From: Symsagittifera roscoffensis
Taxonomy: Eukaryota; Xenacoelomorpha; Acoela; Convolutidae
Length of the DNA: 64,000 nucleotides
Reading direction: 5' to 3'
Assembly: GCF_963678635.1 (NCBI RefSeq)
Contig: NC_087066.1
Coordinates: 39,331,223 to 39,395,222 of the forward strand
The position numbers and the translations under genes were made by a program. The notes beneath the pieces are model-generated. The model had not been told where the DNA came from. It saw only the letters and a list, made by a program, of their open reading frames with translations, and did not search any database. The number at the start of each line of letters is the position of its first letter. Within the stretch, counting starts at the first letter, position 1. Below, piece after piece: positions 34,231 to 46,579 of the stretch.

Positions 34231-34647
34231 TAGACGAAGCTGAGCTTCAAATCACTTGCGATACAGAGAAAGACAAACAACTAAAGAAAAAGAAATAAGC
34301 TGTGTCAAATGTAGCAAGCCTGACAAAATTCGACAAAATTACTCGCGAGCTGAAGCCGAAAAAACTTTTAACTTGTCAAATAAGTAGAAATTCTTGAAAA
34401 TTTAGCTAAAATTCTATCTGGTAGGAGGTGAAAACACTAATCGTTAACTGCAAAAAAAAACTCACTAAGTCATCTAGCAAAACAAGTTATTTGCCGTTTG
34501 GTTATAGCAAAACAAGTTATTTAAAAAAGTAGTATCCGGTTTGAATAACACCAACTGATCGCATGTGAGATCAAAAAAGATGTACAAAAATTCAGCTTGA
34601 ATTTCGCCATTTTGCGTCATTTTTCCACACTTAATCAATATGTATTA

Positions 34648-34960
34648 TCATGTATGTTCAAGGTCACATTCCGAGCTGATTGTCTCGCGTGGCGTATCGG
34701 CAACAGTGAAAGTCCTTTGTGCTTTGTCTACCGAAGTCGTCTCGAGTGAGATGTGTACGAGGTCTGTGGCGTCATCCCACGAACTGAGCGCTTGTTGATT
34801 CGTCTCGCTTTCCAGAAACAAAGAGGCAGCCTCGCTCATTTGACGCTGATTTTTGAACGCGAAACTGTTCTTCGGAGTGCCCGATTGATTTGATCGCTTC
34901 GTGTTTGTTGCTGTGAAACGAGCATCCGAAAACGACCTAAACAAAACCGACCGAGCCTTG
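34648..34960 (-). CDS. 3' exon of an unidentified gene
   Basis: Clearly coding-like against its background: GC-richer, 104 codons open, with few A or T runs. After the acceptor gcacacttag the frame reads KARSVLFRSFSDARFTATN, then SNQSGTPKNSFAFKNQRQMS, then SEAASLFLESETNQQALSSW, and ends ECDLEHT with TGA at 34648-34650. Ser/Thr-rich and acidic toward the end, with no membrane segment and no recognised domain. Upstream exons were not found within the repeat field to the right; a distant 5' end is possible. Confidence 0.5.
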
Positions 34961-35340
34961 CTAAGTGTGCATTGTTTCAGAAATGATTTTAACACCCATA
35001 TAACTCATTTACTGCTGGAAAACTGGCTCAATTAGCTATTTGGCTGGTTATTTCAAACTAGTACCATTTTTGAAATTGTAGAGGAAGATGATTTGCGCAA
35101 TAACCATTGACTCAATGAACGAAAATAGCGCAAATTATCCATAAAAACTGAATAAAATCTTTAAATAATTGATGAAATAAATCAATGTGAAAAAAGGATG
35201 CTGAACTTTCCTTACTTCTTTGTTAACAAAAGAAAAACAATGAACAGTATAATTACTTGACACTTTTCACCGAACACAGACATTTTCTAATAAGATTAGA
35301 GGGTTTTCACAAAAGGAAATCCATTTAAGAGACGTTAACC

Positions 35341-35575
35341 GATCAAACAACTGGTATATAGCGTTTATACAAAACCATCAAGCGTATTGGAGCTGCATTT
35401 AGTTCGCTGCGAACACTAGCTGCTTTTAATCCTGATGAAAGTGGTATGTCCTGTTTGGTCAAAGCAGCAAAAACTATCGGTCTTGAATTTGCGAAAGCTA
35501 AACATAGCCAACAGACAGTTGGAAAAGACAGAAAAAGTAAACGCAAGAAAACAAAAAAATATATCCCCAAAAAAT
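35341..35575 (+). other. Coding-like block running into a repeat
   Basis: After ctggtatatag the plus frame reads RLYKTIKRIGAAFSSLRTLA, then AFNPDESGMSCLVKAAKTIG. It continues into the start of a family A repeat as SQQTVGKDRKSKRKKTKK before a stop. The minus strand of the same block is also open for 75 codons. If the plus frame is real, its C-terminus is repeat-derived. Unresolved. Confidence 0.25.
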
Positions 35576-35850
35576 CTGTGATATTCTAGAACAATTTATA
35601 GTAGGCAATTTTTGAGAAAACTGGATCAATAATCAAAATTTCTATACGCTGGGAAATCTGAAAACTCAAATCCACTTTCGAAACTAGAAGTCGATTATGT
35701 TTTCATGACCCTTACACTTCTATTGCTCGATAGTGGAGTTGCCTTCAAATTAACAAAAGAATGAACTAACCTTAACCGAAAACTCATCACGACCAATATA
35801 AGAGTCTGAACTACGTGCATCGACTCTTTACAAAAAGCTTTTTAAGTTAA
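35500..35850 (+). repeat. SINE-like family A copy
   Basis: Starts agccaacagacagttggaaa and ends near gagtctgaactacgtgcatc plus gactctt. Family landmarks in order are the ccaacagacagttgg start, 'aaactggatcaatag', 'gctgggaaatctgaaaact', 'gttcgatagtggagtt', and an end where tAAGAGTC faces GACTCTTa. Confidence 0.75.
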
Positions 35851-35942
35851 CCCACCCACCCATTCAACATTTTAAGTTCGATATTTATCAAATTCACTTC
35901 AATTTTTTTGAAGTTCATTATTTATCGGATTTCATGTAAACT

Positions 35943-36100
35943 TAGCTGCATGTCCAAATCGCTTCCGTTGAATCACGAGACTTTTAATTTTCCGAGATTC
36001 AAACATCGATTTGGAAAAGAACAATTTAGAGCATCTAAAAACTATCTGAAAACTCTCAAATCCTATTTATTCTGAGCACTGCACTCTAATTGCTGTTGAA
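35943..36100 (+). repeat. Repeat B copy
   Basis: A block recognised by gagattcaaacatcgatttg and gaacaatttagagcatctaa. Further copies lie at about 36730-36890, 38806-38960 and 42965-43110, each next to a family A copy. Confidence 0.6.
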
Positions 36101-36129
36101 AGTCTAATTTGAAAAATTTGCAATCAAAA

Positions 36130-36620
36130 ACAAATCTTTGAACGTATAAAACAGTTAACAAGTCGGAAAAGAGTCAATGTACTCAAGTTAACAGAAAAAC
36201 GTACTGACTTGTCTTTTATAAAAAAAATCACTTTTCGAATTTCCAAGAAAAAAAATAGATGACCTTAAAGCTCTTCTTAATTCCAAAACATTCTGATTGG
36301 CACTTTTGTGATAAAAAAATAACTCATATTGAGAAAATTGGAGTAGATAAAATTTTCATTCCGCTGGTAAATCTGAAAACTAAAACCAAAGTTCGAACTA
36401 GAAAACGATCACAGTTTTTGTGACCTTTACGCTTTTTCTGTTCGATTGGGGAATTAATTTCCTTTTAACGAAAAAAATAAGCAGAATTTAAAAAGAAATC
36501 AGAAGTCAAACAGCGAAAAATCTAACTTGAGTGTGAACAAAACTTAAAACCTTTTCTGAAAAAAAAACATTATCGCGACCAATATAAGCGTCTGAACTAC
36601 GTGTTTCGACTCTTATCAAG
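36130..36620 (+). repeat. SINE-like family A copy
   Basis: Near full length, diverged at its start (aacaagtcggaaaagagtca), ending gcgtctgaactacgtgtttc plus gactctta. Confidence 0.7.
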
Positions 36621-36729
36621 AAGCTTTTGAAGTCAGTCTTTATATTTAAAACTTAAAGTTCAAAATTTATTGAGCTTCCTGTAAATTATCAAAATTCTGT
36701 GTCTATCAAATTTGCTGTAAAATTAAAGC

Positions 36730-36890
36730 ATGCTCGAATCACTTACTTTGAAAACACGACTGTTTGTTTGCGGAGACTCAAACATCGATTCGGAAAAAAG
36801 AACAATTTAGAACATCTAAAATTTATCTGAAAAACTCTCAAAACCTATGTCTTCTTATCAGTGAGCACTGCAGTCTAATTGATGTCGAAA
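36730..36890 (+). repeat. Repeat B copy
   Basis: gagactcaaacatcgattcg and gaacaatttagaacatctaa. Followed at 36921 by the gaggcgaaactaagcttctc plus cacttgcgatac motif and then by the first 1.1 kb repeat unit. Confidence 0.6.
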
Positions 36891-37969
36891 TTCTATTTAC
36901 GTGCATTGATTCTTACCACAGAGGCGAAACTAAGCTTCTCGCCACTTGCGATACAAAAACGGAAGACGCTAGCTCGAAAAGAAATCAAAAATTCCGCTAG
37001 AATGTTCTCGCCACCTGTTTTTTCGACTGAAATCTCAATCTCATATTTGGCAGGGTAGTTTTTGAGAACGTCAGAGATTTTATCTAGATAAAAAGGGCGT
37101 ACCAGCTTTTACGGTCAAAATTTCCAACATCTGTTACTCCAATTGAACAATTAATATTGAAAAGGAAAATGTAATTTTATGAAAAGTCATAAATTTCCGA
37201 AAAAACGTTCGAAGATTCAAAAATTTGATTTTCCCAAACCTATTAGTTTTTTCTAACCAGAATATGATATATACGCTAAAACATGTACGAATGTCGAAAG
37301 ATTTAATCTCGACTAAAATTGATGCCAGATTTGCCAGCGTAATTTTCGGTAAAAGTATCAAAGGTTCCACAAAAAAAACTATCAAAAAGTCAAATAAATT
37401 TGATCTTACCGAAAACTGAACTAATTCTGTGCAAAATTGGAGCCAAGCCCCTTGCGCCAGGAATATTATCAAAACCTGCTTTTTCGACTGAATCCTTATT
37501 TTAACATATGAGAGGGTAGTTTTAGAGGAAATGGGGAAAATTTCAAACAAGTGACAAAACTGTCAAAAATGACCTTTTTTGAGGCCACAATCTTTTTCTA
37601 TTAAAGCAAGTATCTCACTTGCTCTTTCGTCATTGAAATCTTAATCTTACACTTAGCATGATAGACTCTTAGAAAAAAATACAGAAAAATGAGTCAAACA
37701 TACCAGACTTTAAACTTTCGAAGGCATTTGAAGGTGGAGTAAGGTTAACAAAGACTATGGAAATAGGCAGACATACAATATGACAACCGGTCTTTCATTG
37801 GTGCCAATTTTTTGAAAATCAGTCAAGAGCTTAACGATAAAAATTTAAGCTTCACCGAAAAGTGAAAAAAATTGCCGAAGACTCAAAATTGCCAAAGTCT
37901 AAAAAAAAGAGGATTTCATATTACCTAAGTTGCGGAACATAAACTTTCGCGATTAAATGCAGCAGCAAG

Positions 37970-38700
37970 TTTGAAATTATAAATCATAGCCATTAGACAG
38001 TTGGAAAAGTATCAACGAACGCATGTAAGCAAAAAAAACACTGACTTTATTTTTGAAAAAATCTCATAGTTTGATTTTCAAAGAAAAAAACAGCTGCTCT
38101 TAAGAGCTTTTTAATTCAGCTTTTTTTAAATAAAATACACCCAATTGGGACCACTGAATTAAGAAGATCATTAAGAATTAAGAAGATCACTGAAAAAATT
38201 TCTTTCGCTCGAAAACCTCAAAGTAAAATTCCACTTTCGAAACCAGAAGTCGATCAACTTTTTCGTGATTTTTACACTTTTTCTGCTCGACAGTGGAGTT
38301 CGTCTTCCTTTTAAAAACAGGAAAAAAACTGAGCTTAAAAAGAAATTTAAAAAATAGATGACATTAAAGCTCTTCTTAATTCTAGAACAATCTGATTGGC
38401 ACTTTTGTGATAAAAATAACTCAAATTGAGATAATTCGAGCAGACGAAATTTATATTCGCTGGTAAATCTAAAAACTAAAATCCACGTTCGAACTAGAAA
38501 ACGATCACAGTTTTCGTGACCGTAACGCTTTTGCTGTTCGATTGGGGAGTTTGTTTTCCTTTGAACAAAAAAATGAACATTTAAAAAGAAACCAAAAATC
38601 AAATTAGAGGGCGAACAAACATTAATGCTTTTTCTGATGAAATAAAATCATCACGACCAATATAAGCCTCTGAACTATGTGTATCGACTATTATCAAAAA
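37970..38700 (+). repeat. Two SINE-like family A copies in tandem
   Basis: The first copy (37980-38290) begins agccattagacagttggaaa and breaks off after the gacagtggagtt block. The second starts inside the family at 'aaaatagatgacattaaagctc' and runs to cctctgaactatgtgtatcg near 38690. Confidence 0.65.
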
Positions 38701-38805
38701 GCTTTTAAAGTCAACTTTTCAATTCGAAATTTAAAGTTTAAAATTTATTGAATTTACTTAAAATAATCAGAAGTTCTAGGTCTATCAAAATCGATGTAAA
38801 TTTAA

Positions 38806-38960
38806 ATGAATGCTCGAATGGCTTACTTGAAAACACGACTGTTTGTTTGCGGAGATTCAAACATCGATACGGAAAAGAACAATTTAGAGCATTTAAAAAA
38901 TATTTGAAAACTCTCAAAACCTATGTCTTCTTATCAGTTAGCACTGCAGTCTAACTGCTG
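38806..38960 (+). repeat. Repeat B copy
   Basis: gagattcaaacatcgatacg and gaacaatttagagcatttaa, in the same order relative to family A as at 36730. Confidence 0.6.
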
Positions 38961-39009
38961 TCGAAATTCTACTTTCAGTAAATTGCCATTGAATGCAAAC
39001 CTTTGAAGG

Positions 39010-39475
39010 TGTAAAGGACAGCCAGTTGGAAAAGATTCAATGAACGCAAGTTAACAGACAAAAAAGTACTGACCTCTCTTTTGTACAAATTTCACTTTTC
39101 GATGTTAAAAAATACTATGTGATCTTAAAGCTCTTCTTATTTCTAGAACAACCTGATTGGCACTTGTTTGATAAAAAACTAACTCAACTCAAGAACGAAC
39201 AAAAGATAAAATGTTTACTCCGCTGGTAATTCTGAAAACTAAAATCCATGTTCAAAATTTGAAAACGATCACAGTTATGGTGACCTTTACGTTTTGCTGT
39301 TCGATTGGCAAGTTTGCTGTCCTTTTAACAAAAAAAATTAACTGAACTTACAATAATTAAAACTGAAACCTCGAAACAGCAAAACAAATTAAACTCCACA
39401 AGAGCCTTTTCCTGAAAAAAAAATCACCACGACCTATTTGAGCGTCTGAACTACGTGCGTTGACTCTTAACAGAG
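39010..39475 (+). repeat. SINE-like family A copy
   Basis: From cagccagttggaaaagattc to gcgtctgaactacgtgcgtt plus gactctta, directly followed by the gaggcgaagctgagcttctc motif and a 1.1 kb unit, repeating the layout at 36.1-37.0 kb. Confidence 0.7.
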
Positions 39476-42400
39476 AGGCGAAGCTGAGCTTCTCGACACT
39501 TGCGATTAAAAAACGGAAGACGCTAATTCAAAAAGAAATCGAAAATTCCGCACGAAAATTCTCGCCACCTGTTTCTTCGATTGAACTTTCAATCTCAGAT
39601 TTGGCAGGAAACTTTTTGAGGAAAAAAACAAGAGTTTCCAAAAAGGTTCAGACAAATAAACCAACTAACTTTTTCGAAGGAGAGAGCTTTTTTCTAAACA
39701 AATAAGGGCGTATCAACTTATACAGCAAAATTTGTTATTTCAATTGAACTACTAATATTGGAAATGGAAGGATAATTTTATGAAAAGTCAAAAATTTTCG
39801 AAAAACGGTCGAAGTTTCAAAGTTTGATTTTCCCCAAGCGATTAGTTTTTTCTTTTAGGAATAGGACATATTCGCTAATGCAGGTACGATTGTCGAAACC
39901 TTTAATTTCGATTGAACTTGATATCAGATTTGGCAGCGTAACTTTCGGTAAAAGTATCGAAGTTTCCACAAAAAACTACCAAAAAGTCAAAAAAAATCTG
40001 ATCTTACCGAGAACTTAACTTATTCTCTGCAAAACTGGAGCGTAACCCCTTATGCCAGGAATATTCACATAACCTGCTTTTTCAATTTAATCCTTAATTC
40101 AAGATATGAAAGGGTAGTTTCTGAGGAAAATGGGAAAAAATTTCGAACAAGTGACAACTGTCAAAAATGACCTTTTTTGAGGCCACAACTTTTTTCTATT
40201 TAATTGAGTATGTAGTGGCTGCGTGAGAGGATCTCACTTGCTTTTTTTGACATTGCAATCTAAATCTCACACTTGGCATGGTAGACTCTGAGAAAAAAAT
40301 ACAGAAAAATGAGTCAAACAAACCCTACCTTTTAACTTTTGAAGGTGGAGTAAGGTTAAGAAAGACTATGGAAAAAGGCAGACATAAAATATGACAACCG
40401 GTTTTTCATTGGTGCCAATTTTGCGAAAATCAGTCAAGCGCTTAACGAAAAAAATTTAAAGGGAAAAAAAAGCCGAAGACTCAAAATTGCCAAAGTCTAA
40501 AAAAACAGGATTTCATATTACCTAAGTTGCCGAACATAACCTTTTTGGGCCTCGCAGCTACGCAACAGAAAATGATTATGCAATCAAATATAAGCCAAAA
40601 CCGTTTAAGTTTAAAAACATCAGACTTGCAAAGCCGACAAAAATAAGCCTCAACAAACAGTACCAAACAAAACAAAATCGAAAAGAAATCAAAAATTCCG
40701 CTAGAATGTTCTCGCCACCTGTTTTTTCGACTGAAATCTCAATCTCATATTTGGCAGGGTAGTTTTTGAGAACGCCAGAGATTTTATCTAGATAAAAAGG
40801 GCTTACCAGCTTTTACGGTCAAAATTTCCAACATCTGTTACTCCAATTGAACTATTAATATTGAAAAGGAAAAGGTAATTTTATGAAAAGTCATAGTTTT
40901 CCGAAAAAACGTTCGAAGATTCGAAAATTTGATTTCCCCAAACCTATTAATTTTTTCTTACCAGAATATGATATATACGCTAAAGCAGGTACGAATGTCG
41001 AAAGATTTAATCTCGACTAAAATTGATGTCAGATTTGGCAGCGTAATTTTCGGTAAAAGTATGAAAGTTTCCACAAAAAAAAAACTATCAAAAAGTCAAA
41101 TAAATTTGATCTTACCGAAAACTGAACTAATTCTGTGCAAAATTGGAGCCCAGCCCCTTGCGCGAGGAATATTATCACAACCTGCTTTTTCGACTGAATC
41201 CTTATTTTAACATATGAGAGGGTAGTTTTAGAGGAAATGGGGAAAAATTTCAAACAAGTGACAAAACTGTCAAAAATGACCTTTTTTGAGGCCACAATCT
41301 TTTTCTATTAAAGTAAGTATCTCACTTGCTCTTTCGTCATTGATATCTTAATCTTACACTTAGCATGATAGACTCTTAGAAAAAAAAATACAGAAAAATG
41401 AGTCAAACAAACCCTACCTTTTAACTTTTGAAGGCATTTGAAGGTGGAGTAAGGTTAAGAAAGACTATGGAAAAAGGCAGACATAAAATATGACAACCGG
41501 TGTCTCATTGGCGCCAATTTTTTGAAAATCAGTCAAGAGCTTAACGATAAAAATTTGAAAAGTGAAAAAAATTGCCGAAGACTCAAAATTGCCAAAGTCT
41601 AAAAAAAAGAGGATTTCATATTACCTAAGTTGCCGAACATAAACTTTTTGGGCCTCGCAGCTACGCAACAGAAAATGATTATGCAATCAATTATAAGCCA
41701 AAACCGTTTAAGTTTAAAAACATCAGACTTGCAAAGCCGACAAAAATAAGCCTTAACAAACAGTACCAAACAAAACAAAATCGAAAAGAAATCAAAAATT
41801 CCGCTAGAATTTTCTCGCCACCTGTTTTTTCGACTGAAATCTCAATCTCATATTTGGCAGGGTAGTTTTTGAGAACGTCAGAGATTTTATCTAGATAAAA
41901 AGGGCGTACCAGCTTTTACGGTCAAAATTTCCAACATCTGTTACTCCAATTGAACAATTAATATTGAAAAGGAAAATGTAATTTTATGAAAAGTCATAAA
42001 TTTCCGAAAAAACGTTCGAAGATTCAAAAATTTGATTTTCCCAAACCTATTAGTTTTTTCTAACCAGAATATGATATATACGCTAAAACATGTACGAATG
42101 TCGAAAGATTTAATCTCGACTAAAATTGATGCCAGATTTGCCAGCGTAATTTTCGGTAAAAGTATCAAAGGTTCCACAAAAAAAACTATCAAAAAGTCAA
42201 ATAAATTTGATCTTACCGAAAACTGAACTAATTCTGTGCAAAAATGGAGCCAAGCCCCTTGCGCCAGGAATATTATCAAAACCTGCTTTTTCGACTGAAT
42301 CCTTATTTTAACATATGAGAGGGTAGTTTTAGAGGAAATGGGGAAAAATTTCAAACAAGTGACAAAACTGTCAAAAATGACCTTTTTTGAGGCCACAATC

Positions 42401-42964
42401 TTTTTCTATTAAAGTAAGTATCTCACTTGCTCTTTCGTCATTGAAATCTTAATCTTACACTTAGCATGATAGACTCTTAGAAAAAAATACAGAAAAATGA
42501 GTCAAACATACCCGACTTTAAACTTTCGAAGGCATTTGAAGGTGGAGTAAGGTTAACAAAGACTATGGAAATAGGCAGACATACAATATGACAACCGGTT
42601 TCTCATTGGTGCCGTTTTTTCGAAAATCAGTCAAGAGCTTAATGAGGAAAAATTAAATTTCAACGAAAATGAAAAAAAAATTGTCAAAATCTCAAAATGA
42701 TTTAAAAAAGGATTTCATAATACCTAATTTTGTCGAACATAAACTCTTTGGCCTCGCAACTAAGCTACAAAAAATGATTATGCAACCAAACATATGCAGC
42801 CAAAATCCGTTTAATTAGAAAAAAAACTAAAAGTCACGTTTTAAATAAGCATCTGAAATACTTGCACCGACTCATAACAGGAAGCTTTTAAATTAAGCTA
42901 TCGAATATTTAAAGTTCAATATTTATCAAAATCGATGTAAAATTTTCGAAATTCAATTTTTTAT

Positions 42965-43530
42965 TGAATTCTGCATGCCTACCTTGCTTCCTGGAAAAAC
43001 TCAATTGTTTATTTGCGGACATTCAAAAAAGATTAATTTACAGCTACTAAAAGCTATCTAAAAACTCTCAAATCTTATGTCTTTTTTATTAGTATAAGGT
43101 ATGCACTAATTGCCTTCGAATTTCTATTTTCAGTACTTCGCCTTTGAAAGTAAAAATTTCAACTTATAAAATGTAGCCAACAAACAATTAATAAAAAGAG
43201 TCCTCGAACGCAAAAAGTAAAAAAAAACTATTGGCGGGTTTTTTGAAAAAACTCAAAATTTGAATTTCAAATGAAAGAGATGGCCTCAAAGCTTTTTGAG
43301 TTTCTGAATCAATTTGAGACAAGCAATTTTTTGAGAAAAATAACCCAATTTTTTTAAATTTGCTGGTAAAAGTGGGAAATAATTGAATTCAGTTTTCGAA
43401 GCTTGAAGTCGATTACGTTTTTCGTGAACATACATTTTTTTGCTGTTCAATAGCGAAGTTTGCCTTTCTTTTAACGAAGAAAAAAAAGTTAAAAGAAACC
43501 AAAAGTCAAACCGCAAAAAAGAAGATGAAT
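42965..43530 (+). repeat. Repeat B plus truncated family A copy
   Basis: A diverged B block at about 42965-43110 is followed by family A from about 43160 (aacaaacaattaataaaaag). Family A stops after caaaccgcaaaaaag at 43520, where the 43535-43620 hairpin begins. Confidence 0.6.
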
Positions 43531-43534
43531 ATCC

Positions 43535-43620
43535 TGTGCTACCTGCACAGCAACCGACTCTTCTAGTTTTTATTCGTTTTCAGGCGATGGATTTAGTTCA
43601 GTTGCTGTGCAGGTAGCACA
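43535..43620. repeat. Perfect 20-bp stem hairpin
   Basis: TGTGCTACCTGCACAGCAAC at 43535-43554 is exactly complementary to 43601-43620, with a 46-base loop. Each arm can itself fold (GTGC...GCAC). It replaces the expected end of a family A copy. Confidence 0.75.
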
Positions 43621-43933
43621 GCAAATTTCTCCATTACAATAATTATTGCAAAGAAAAAACAGTTTATCGTTTTATTTTTTCGTATTTTCTGTTGATAATA
43701 TTTTAAGGAAATGGAGGGACTACAAGATACCTTCGAAAAAATTAACAACAGCTTTATCGGCCTATAATCAAACAAAGAGGCCAAGCGATGAAACTTAAAA
43801 ATTGAAAATGACGCGGAGGTCACTGAGTCGGAAAAAATCTACATTGGAAACTTCATATGTTTGTCTCGAATGATATTCAATTGAAGGAAAACAATCCGAA
43901 CAACAATCAAGAGCGATAAATTAGTATTCAGAT

Positions 43934-44117
43934 AACAAATATCAAGCGCCACCTAAGCCGACAAAACCTGGTAAGACGAGCGTTGAAAAAAAAAGTAAAT
44001 TAACACGAACTATTTTGAGCCATTAACAAATATCAAGCGCCACCTAATCCGACAAAACCTGGTAAGACGAGCGCTGAACCAAAAACTAAATTACCACAAA
44101 CTATTTTGAGCCATTAA
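43934..44117. repeat. 92-bp tandem duplication
   Basis: Two adjacent copies beginning acaaatatcaagcgccacct and ending actattttgagccattaa, with a handful of base differences. Confidence 0.8.
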
Positions 44118-44311
44118 GTTTTAAATTCGAAGGTTTTTCTCCCTTTATGAACAATTTTACAAATTAAAGGAACGAATCAAAACACCTTTCATTTCTAGCA
44201 AAATTGCTTAAAACGGAAGAAAAATGCCTATATTTGACAGTAAGCCGACAAAAAATAGGCAGGCAAACAATAATCCTATATCACTTTCCCAGAAAACAAA
44301 TAAGATTAAAA

Positions 44312-44375
44312 ATCAGCTCCTGGCTCTAGTCCAGTCTCTGACCTTTGTCGTCTCACGCTTGTACGCTTGAAACGT
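44312..44375 (-). repeat. tRNA-like SINE head, degraded
   Basis: The minus strand shares gagacgacaaag with the head at 45196-45275; the B-box region is strongly altered. 'aagccgacaaaaaataggc' follows at 44246, as in other heads. Confidence 0.3.
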
Positions 44376-44639
44376 AACCACCACACTAAACAAGCCAGAC
44401 TGGTACCAGATACTTGTTATACTACTTAAATAAATGAGGCACCGAGGTGAAATTACGCTTCGCACCACCTGCGATACAAAATTGAATGACTATGACTAAA
44501 AACAATTTTAAATTAAAAAAAAAGAACATCAAAAAATCGTATAAAATTGTAAAAATTGCAATAATAGTCTAGAAGAATCAAAACCAAAATTACCAGCAAC
44601 ATCAGAGCTTCAGAAAAAGCTTTCGGAATGCTACAAAGA

Positions 44640-45275
44640 AGCCAAATTTTCAAATAGAGCCAACAGACATTTGGAAAAGAGTCATGAACGCAACGACACA
44701 GAAAAAAAAGTAAATTGTTTTTTTGAAAACTTCATCTTTAGAATTTCAGCATTAACAAACAGATGGCCTTAAATCTCTTTGAATTTTAAGAGCAATTCAT
44801 GAATAACTCTTTTTTTGATGAAAAACAATGTGACAAAACTGAAACAATAGGAAAAAATTTTATTCAGAGGAAATCTGAAAACTAAATGCCACTTTCAATA
44901 CTAGAAGCCGATCACGTTTTTAGTTACCTTTTTTTGCTTTTTGATAGTGGAGTTTGCCTTCCTTTCAACAAAATAAATGAAGTGAACTTAAAAAGAGCAA
45001 AAGTCAAACCGCGAAAAATCAAAATTTAGCGTGAACAAATTTTAAGACTATTTCCTGGAAGAAAATCACCAAGTCCTTTCCAAGAGTATTCACCCAATTC
45101 GGACTCTTAAAAAACCCTTTCTGAGCCGACAACAATAAGCAGACAAATAATAATCTGAACTCGCTGAAAACTTTGAGTTTGCTAAAAAAAAAAACAGGAC
45201 AGGCGTCGACTGGAACCGAAATCCCGAGCTTTGTCGTCTCAAACATGGGTGTTAGAGCAACTTGAAAGACAGTTG
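44640..45275 (-). repeat. SINE-like family A copy with tRNA-like head
   Basis: The body spans 44655-45115 (agccaacagacatttggaaa to cggactctta). It is followed by gagccgacaacaataagcag and then a head at 45196-45275, whose minus strand reads gagacgacaaagctcgggat and then ttcggttccagtcgacgc. GGTTCCAGTC resembles a polymerase III B box. Read on the minus strand this is head, linker, body, tail, as in tRNA-derived SINEs. Confidence 0.5.
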
Positions 45276-45878
45276 AACCTTAAAACATAACCAACTGACA
45301 GTTGGAAAAGATTAATGACCGCAATGCAACTGAAATAAAAACTGACTTGTATTTTCAAAAATCTTCAACTTTTGAATTTCAAAGAAAAAAATAGATGGCC
45401 TTAAAGTTTGAACAATTTATGATGAACACTTTTTTTGTTTAAATTAACCCAATATGAGAAAACTGGATCAATAGGCAAAACTTTTATTACTTTGAGAAAT
45501 CTGATAACTTATTTCCATTTTGAAAATTAGAAGTCGATCCTGTTTTTCGTGACCTTTACAATTTTGCTTTGGGTAGTGGAGTTTGCCTTCCTTTCAACAA
45601 TAGAAATGCATGAACTTGAAAGGAAATCACAAGTCAAACCGTATAAACTCAAAATAATTGAGCGTGAACAAATTTTCAGACTTTTTTCTGAATAAAAAAA
45701 AACAACAAAAAATCGGCAAGACTTAAATAAGAGTACTCACTACGTTCATTACTCTTAAAAGACGGCTACGGGAATTCAGCCGACAAGAATAAACAGACGG
45801 ACGATAGTCCCGGTCAAAATCGAACCAAAAGCTGTTGCCCTCTCGCGCAGCTAGGTTGCCTCTATGCCAGATGCAGCG
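45270..45878 (-). repeat. SINE-like family A copy with tRNA-like head
   Basis: Body 45285-45760, then cagccgacaagaataaacag, then a head at 45808-45878. On the minus strand the head shows an A-box-like TGGCATAGAGG and a B-box-like GGTTCGATTTT about 40 bases apart. This is the clearest case of the head-to-body arrangement. Confidence 0.55.
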
Positions 45879-46217
45879 GATGGGTGTTTGAATTTGGACT
45901 AACAAAAGTTGTAACAAACCCGAACATAAATGAACAGATACGCTTCATGCCGAAAAATCTGAACTAATAAAAAAATCCCCTTCCCCTCAGACACACACAA
46001 AAAAAACATTTTTCGGTTAACAAACGACGCAATAAGAGGCCATTAAGTCGACATAAAAAAGCCGAAACCTATTCAGTCAAAAAAAAAACATGGAAAAAAA
46101 TTGAAAAACGAACATAAAAAGCAAACTTTGATTACGCCAGATATTTATAGTGCTAACATACTCAAAATATGTCCGTTGCAACGAAAAGGACCAGCACATG
46201 AATGTGACTCCTTTGAG

Positions 46218-46569
46218 CAGCGCGGATTTAGGGGATTCCCCTCAGGGATTCGATCCCTTCCGCCGACCCAAAAAGTCCCTCATTTGGAACTTTTTAAGAA
46301 ATCCTTTTTTTAGCTGAGACCCTAAAATTTTTCTAAAGGCGCCTTTGGCACCAACTTATACTAATTTCGAGGTATAGCGCGCGCCAAAAAACACGCATTT
46401 TTGTCTTAAGGTTCCGAAAAATGCCCAAAAACGTTGTTTTTTTAAAAAAAATTCCTGCGGCGGAAAAAACTCGTCAAAACGCTTCGAAACACAATTTAGT
46501 CGACTTAAAAAAGTCTACTTAATTTTCAAAATCCGCCTCCTCCCCTCGAGAAATTCCTAGTTCCGCCCC
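46218..46569 (-). mobile_element. hAT-like miniature element, copy 4
   Basis: Starts cagcgcggatttaggggatt and ends aattcctagttccgccccg. The flanking octamers cctttgag (46210-46217) and cctttgaa (46570-46577) fit an 8-bp duplication with one change. Same orientation as the copy at 32821. Confidence 0.6.
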
Positions 46570-46579
46570 GCCTTTGAAC

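Larger units (their letters stand above)
36979..42780. repeat. ~1.1 kb tandem repeat, four copies
   Basis: Units start at gaaatcaaaaattccgctag or its variant: 36979, about 39527, 40685 and 41789. Units 2, 3 and 4 are head to tail. The first is separated from them by family A and B copies at 37970-39500. Within each unit a shorter motif of the form 'ttcgactgaaatctcaatct ... atttggcagggtagtttttgag' recurs about four times in diverged form (37020, 37310, 37485 and 37625 in unit 1). Open frames of 88-151 codons on the minus strand recur in the units because of the repetition and are AT-rich, so I do not call them genes. Confidence 0.75.

Noticed and set aside
37134-42396. Recurrent minus-strand frames of 88-151 codons in the 1.1 kb repeats
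   Set aside because: They recur because the DNA repeats; their composition is Phe/Leu/Ile/Lys-rich as expected from AT-rich antisense, and there is no start or splice context.
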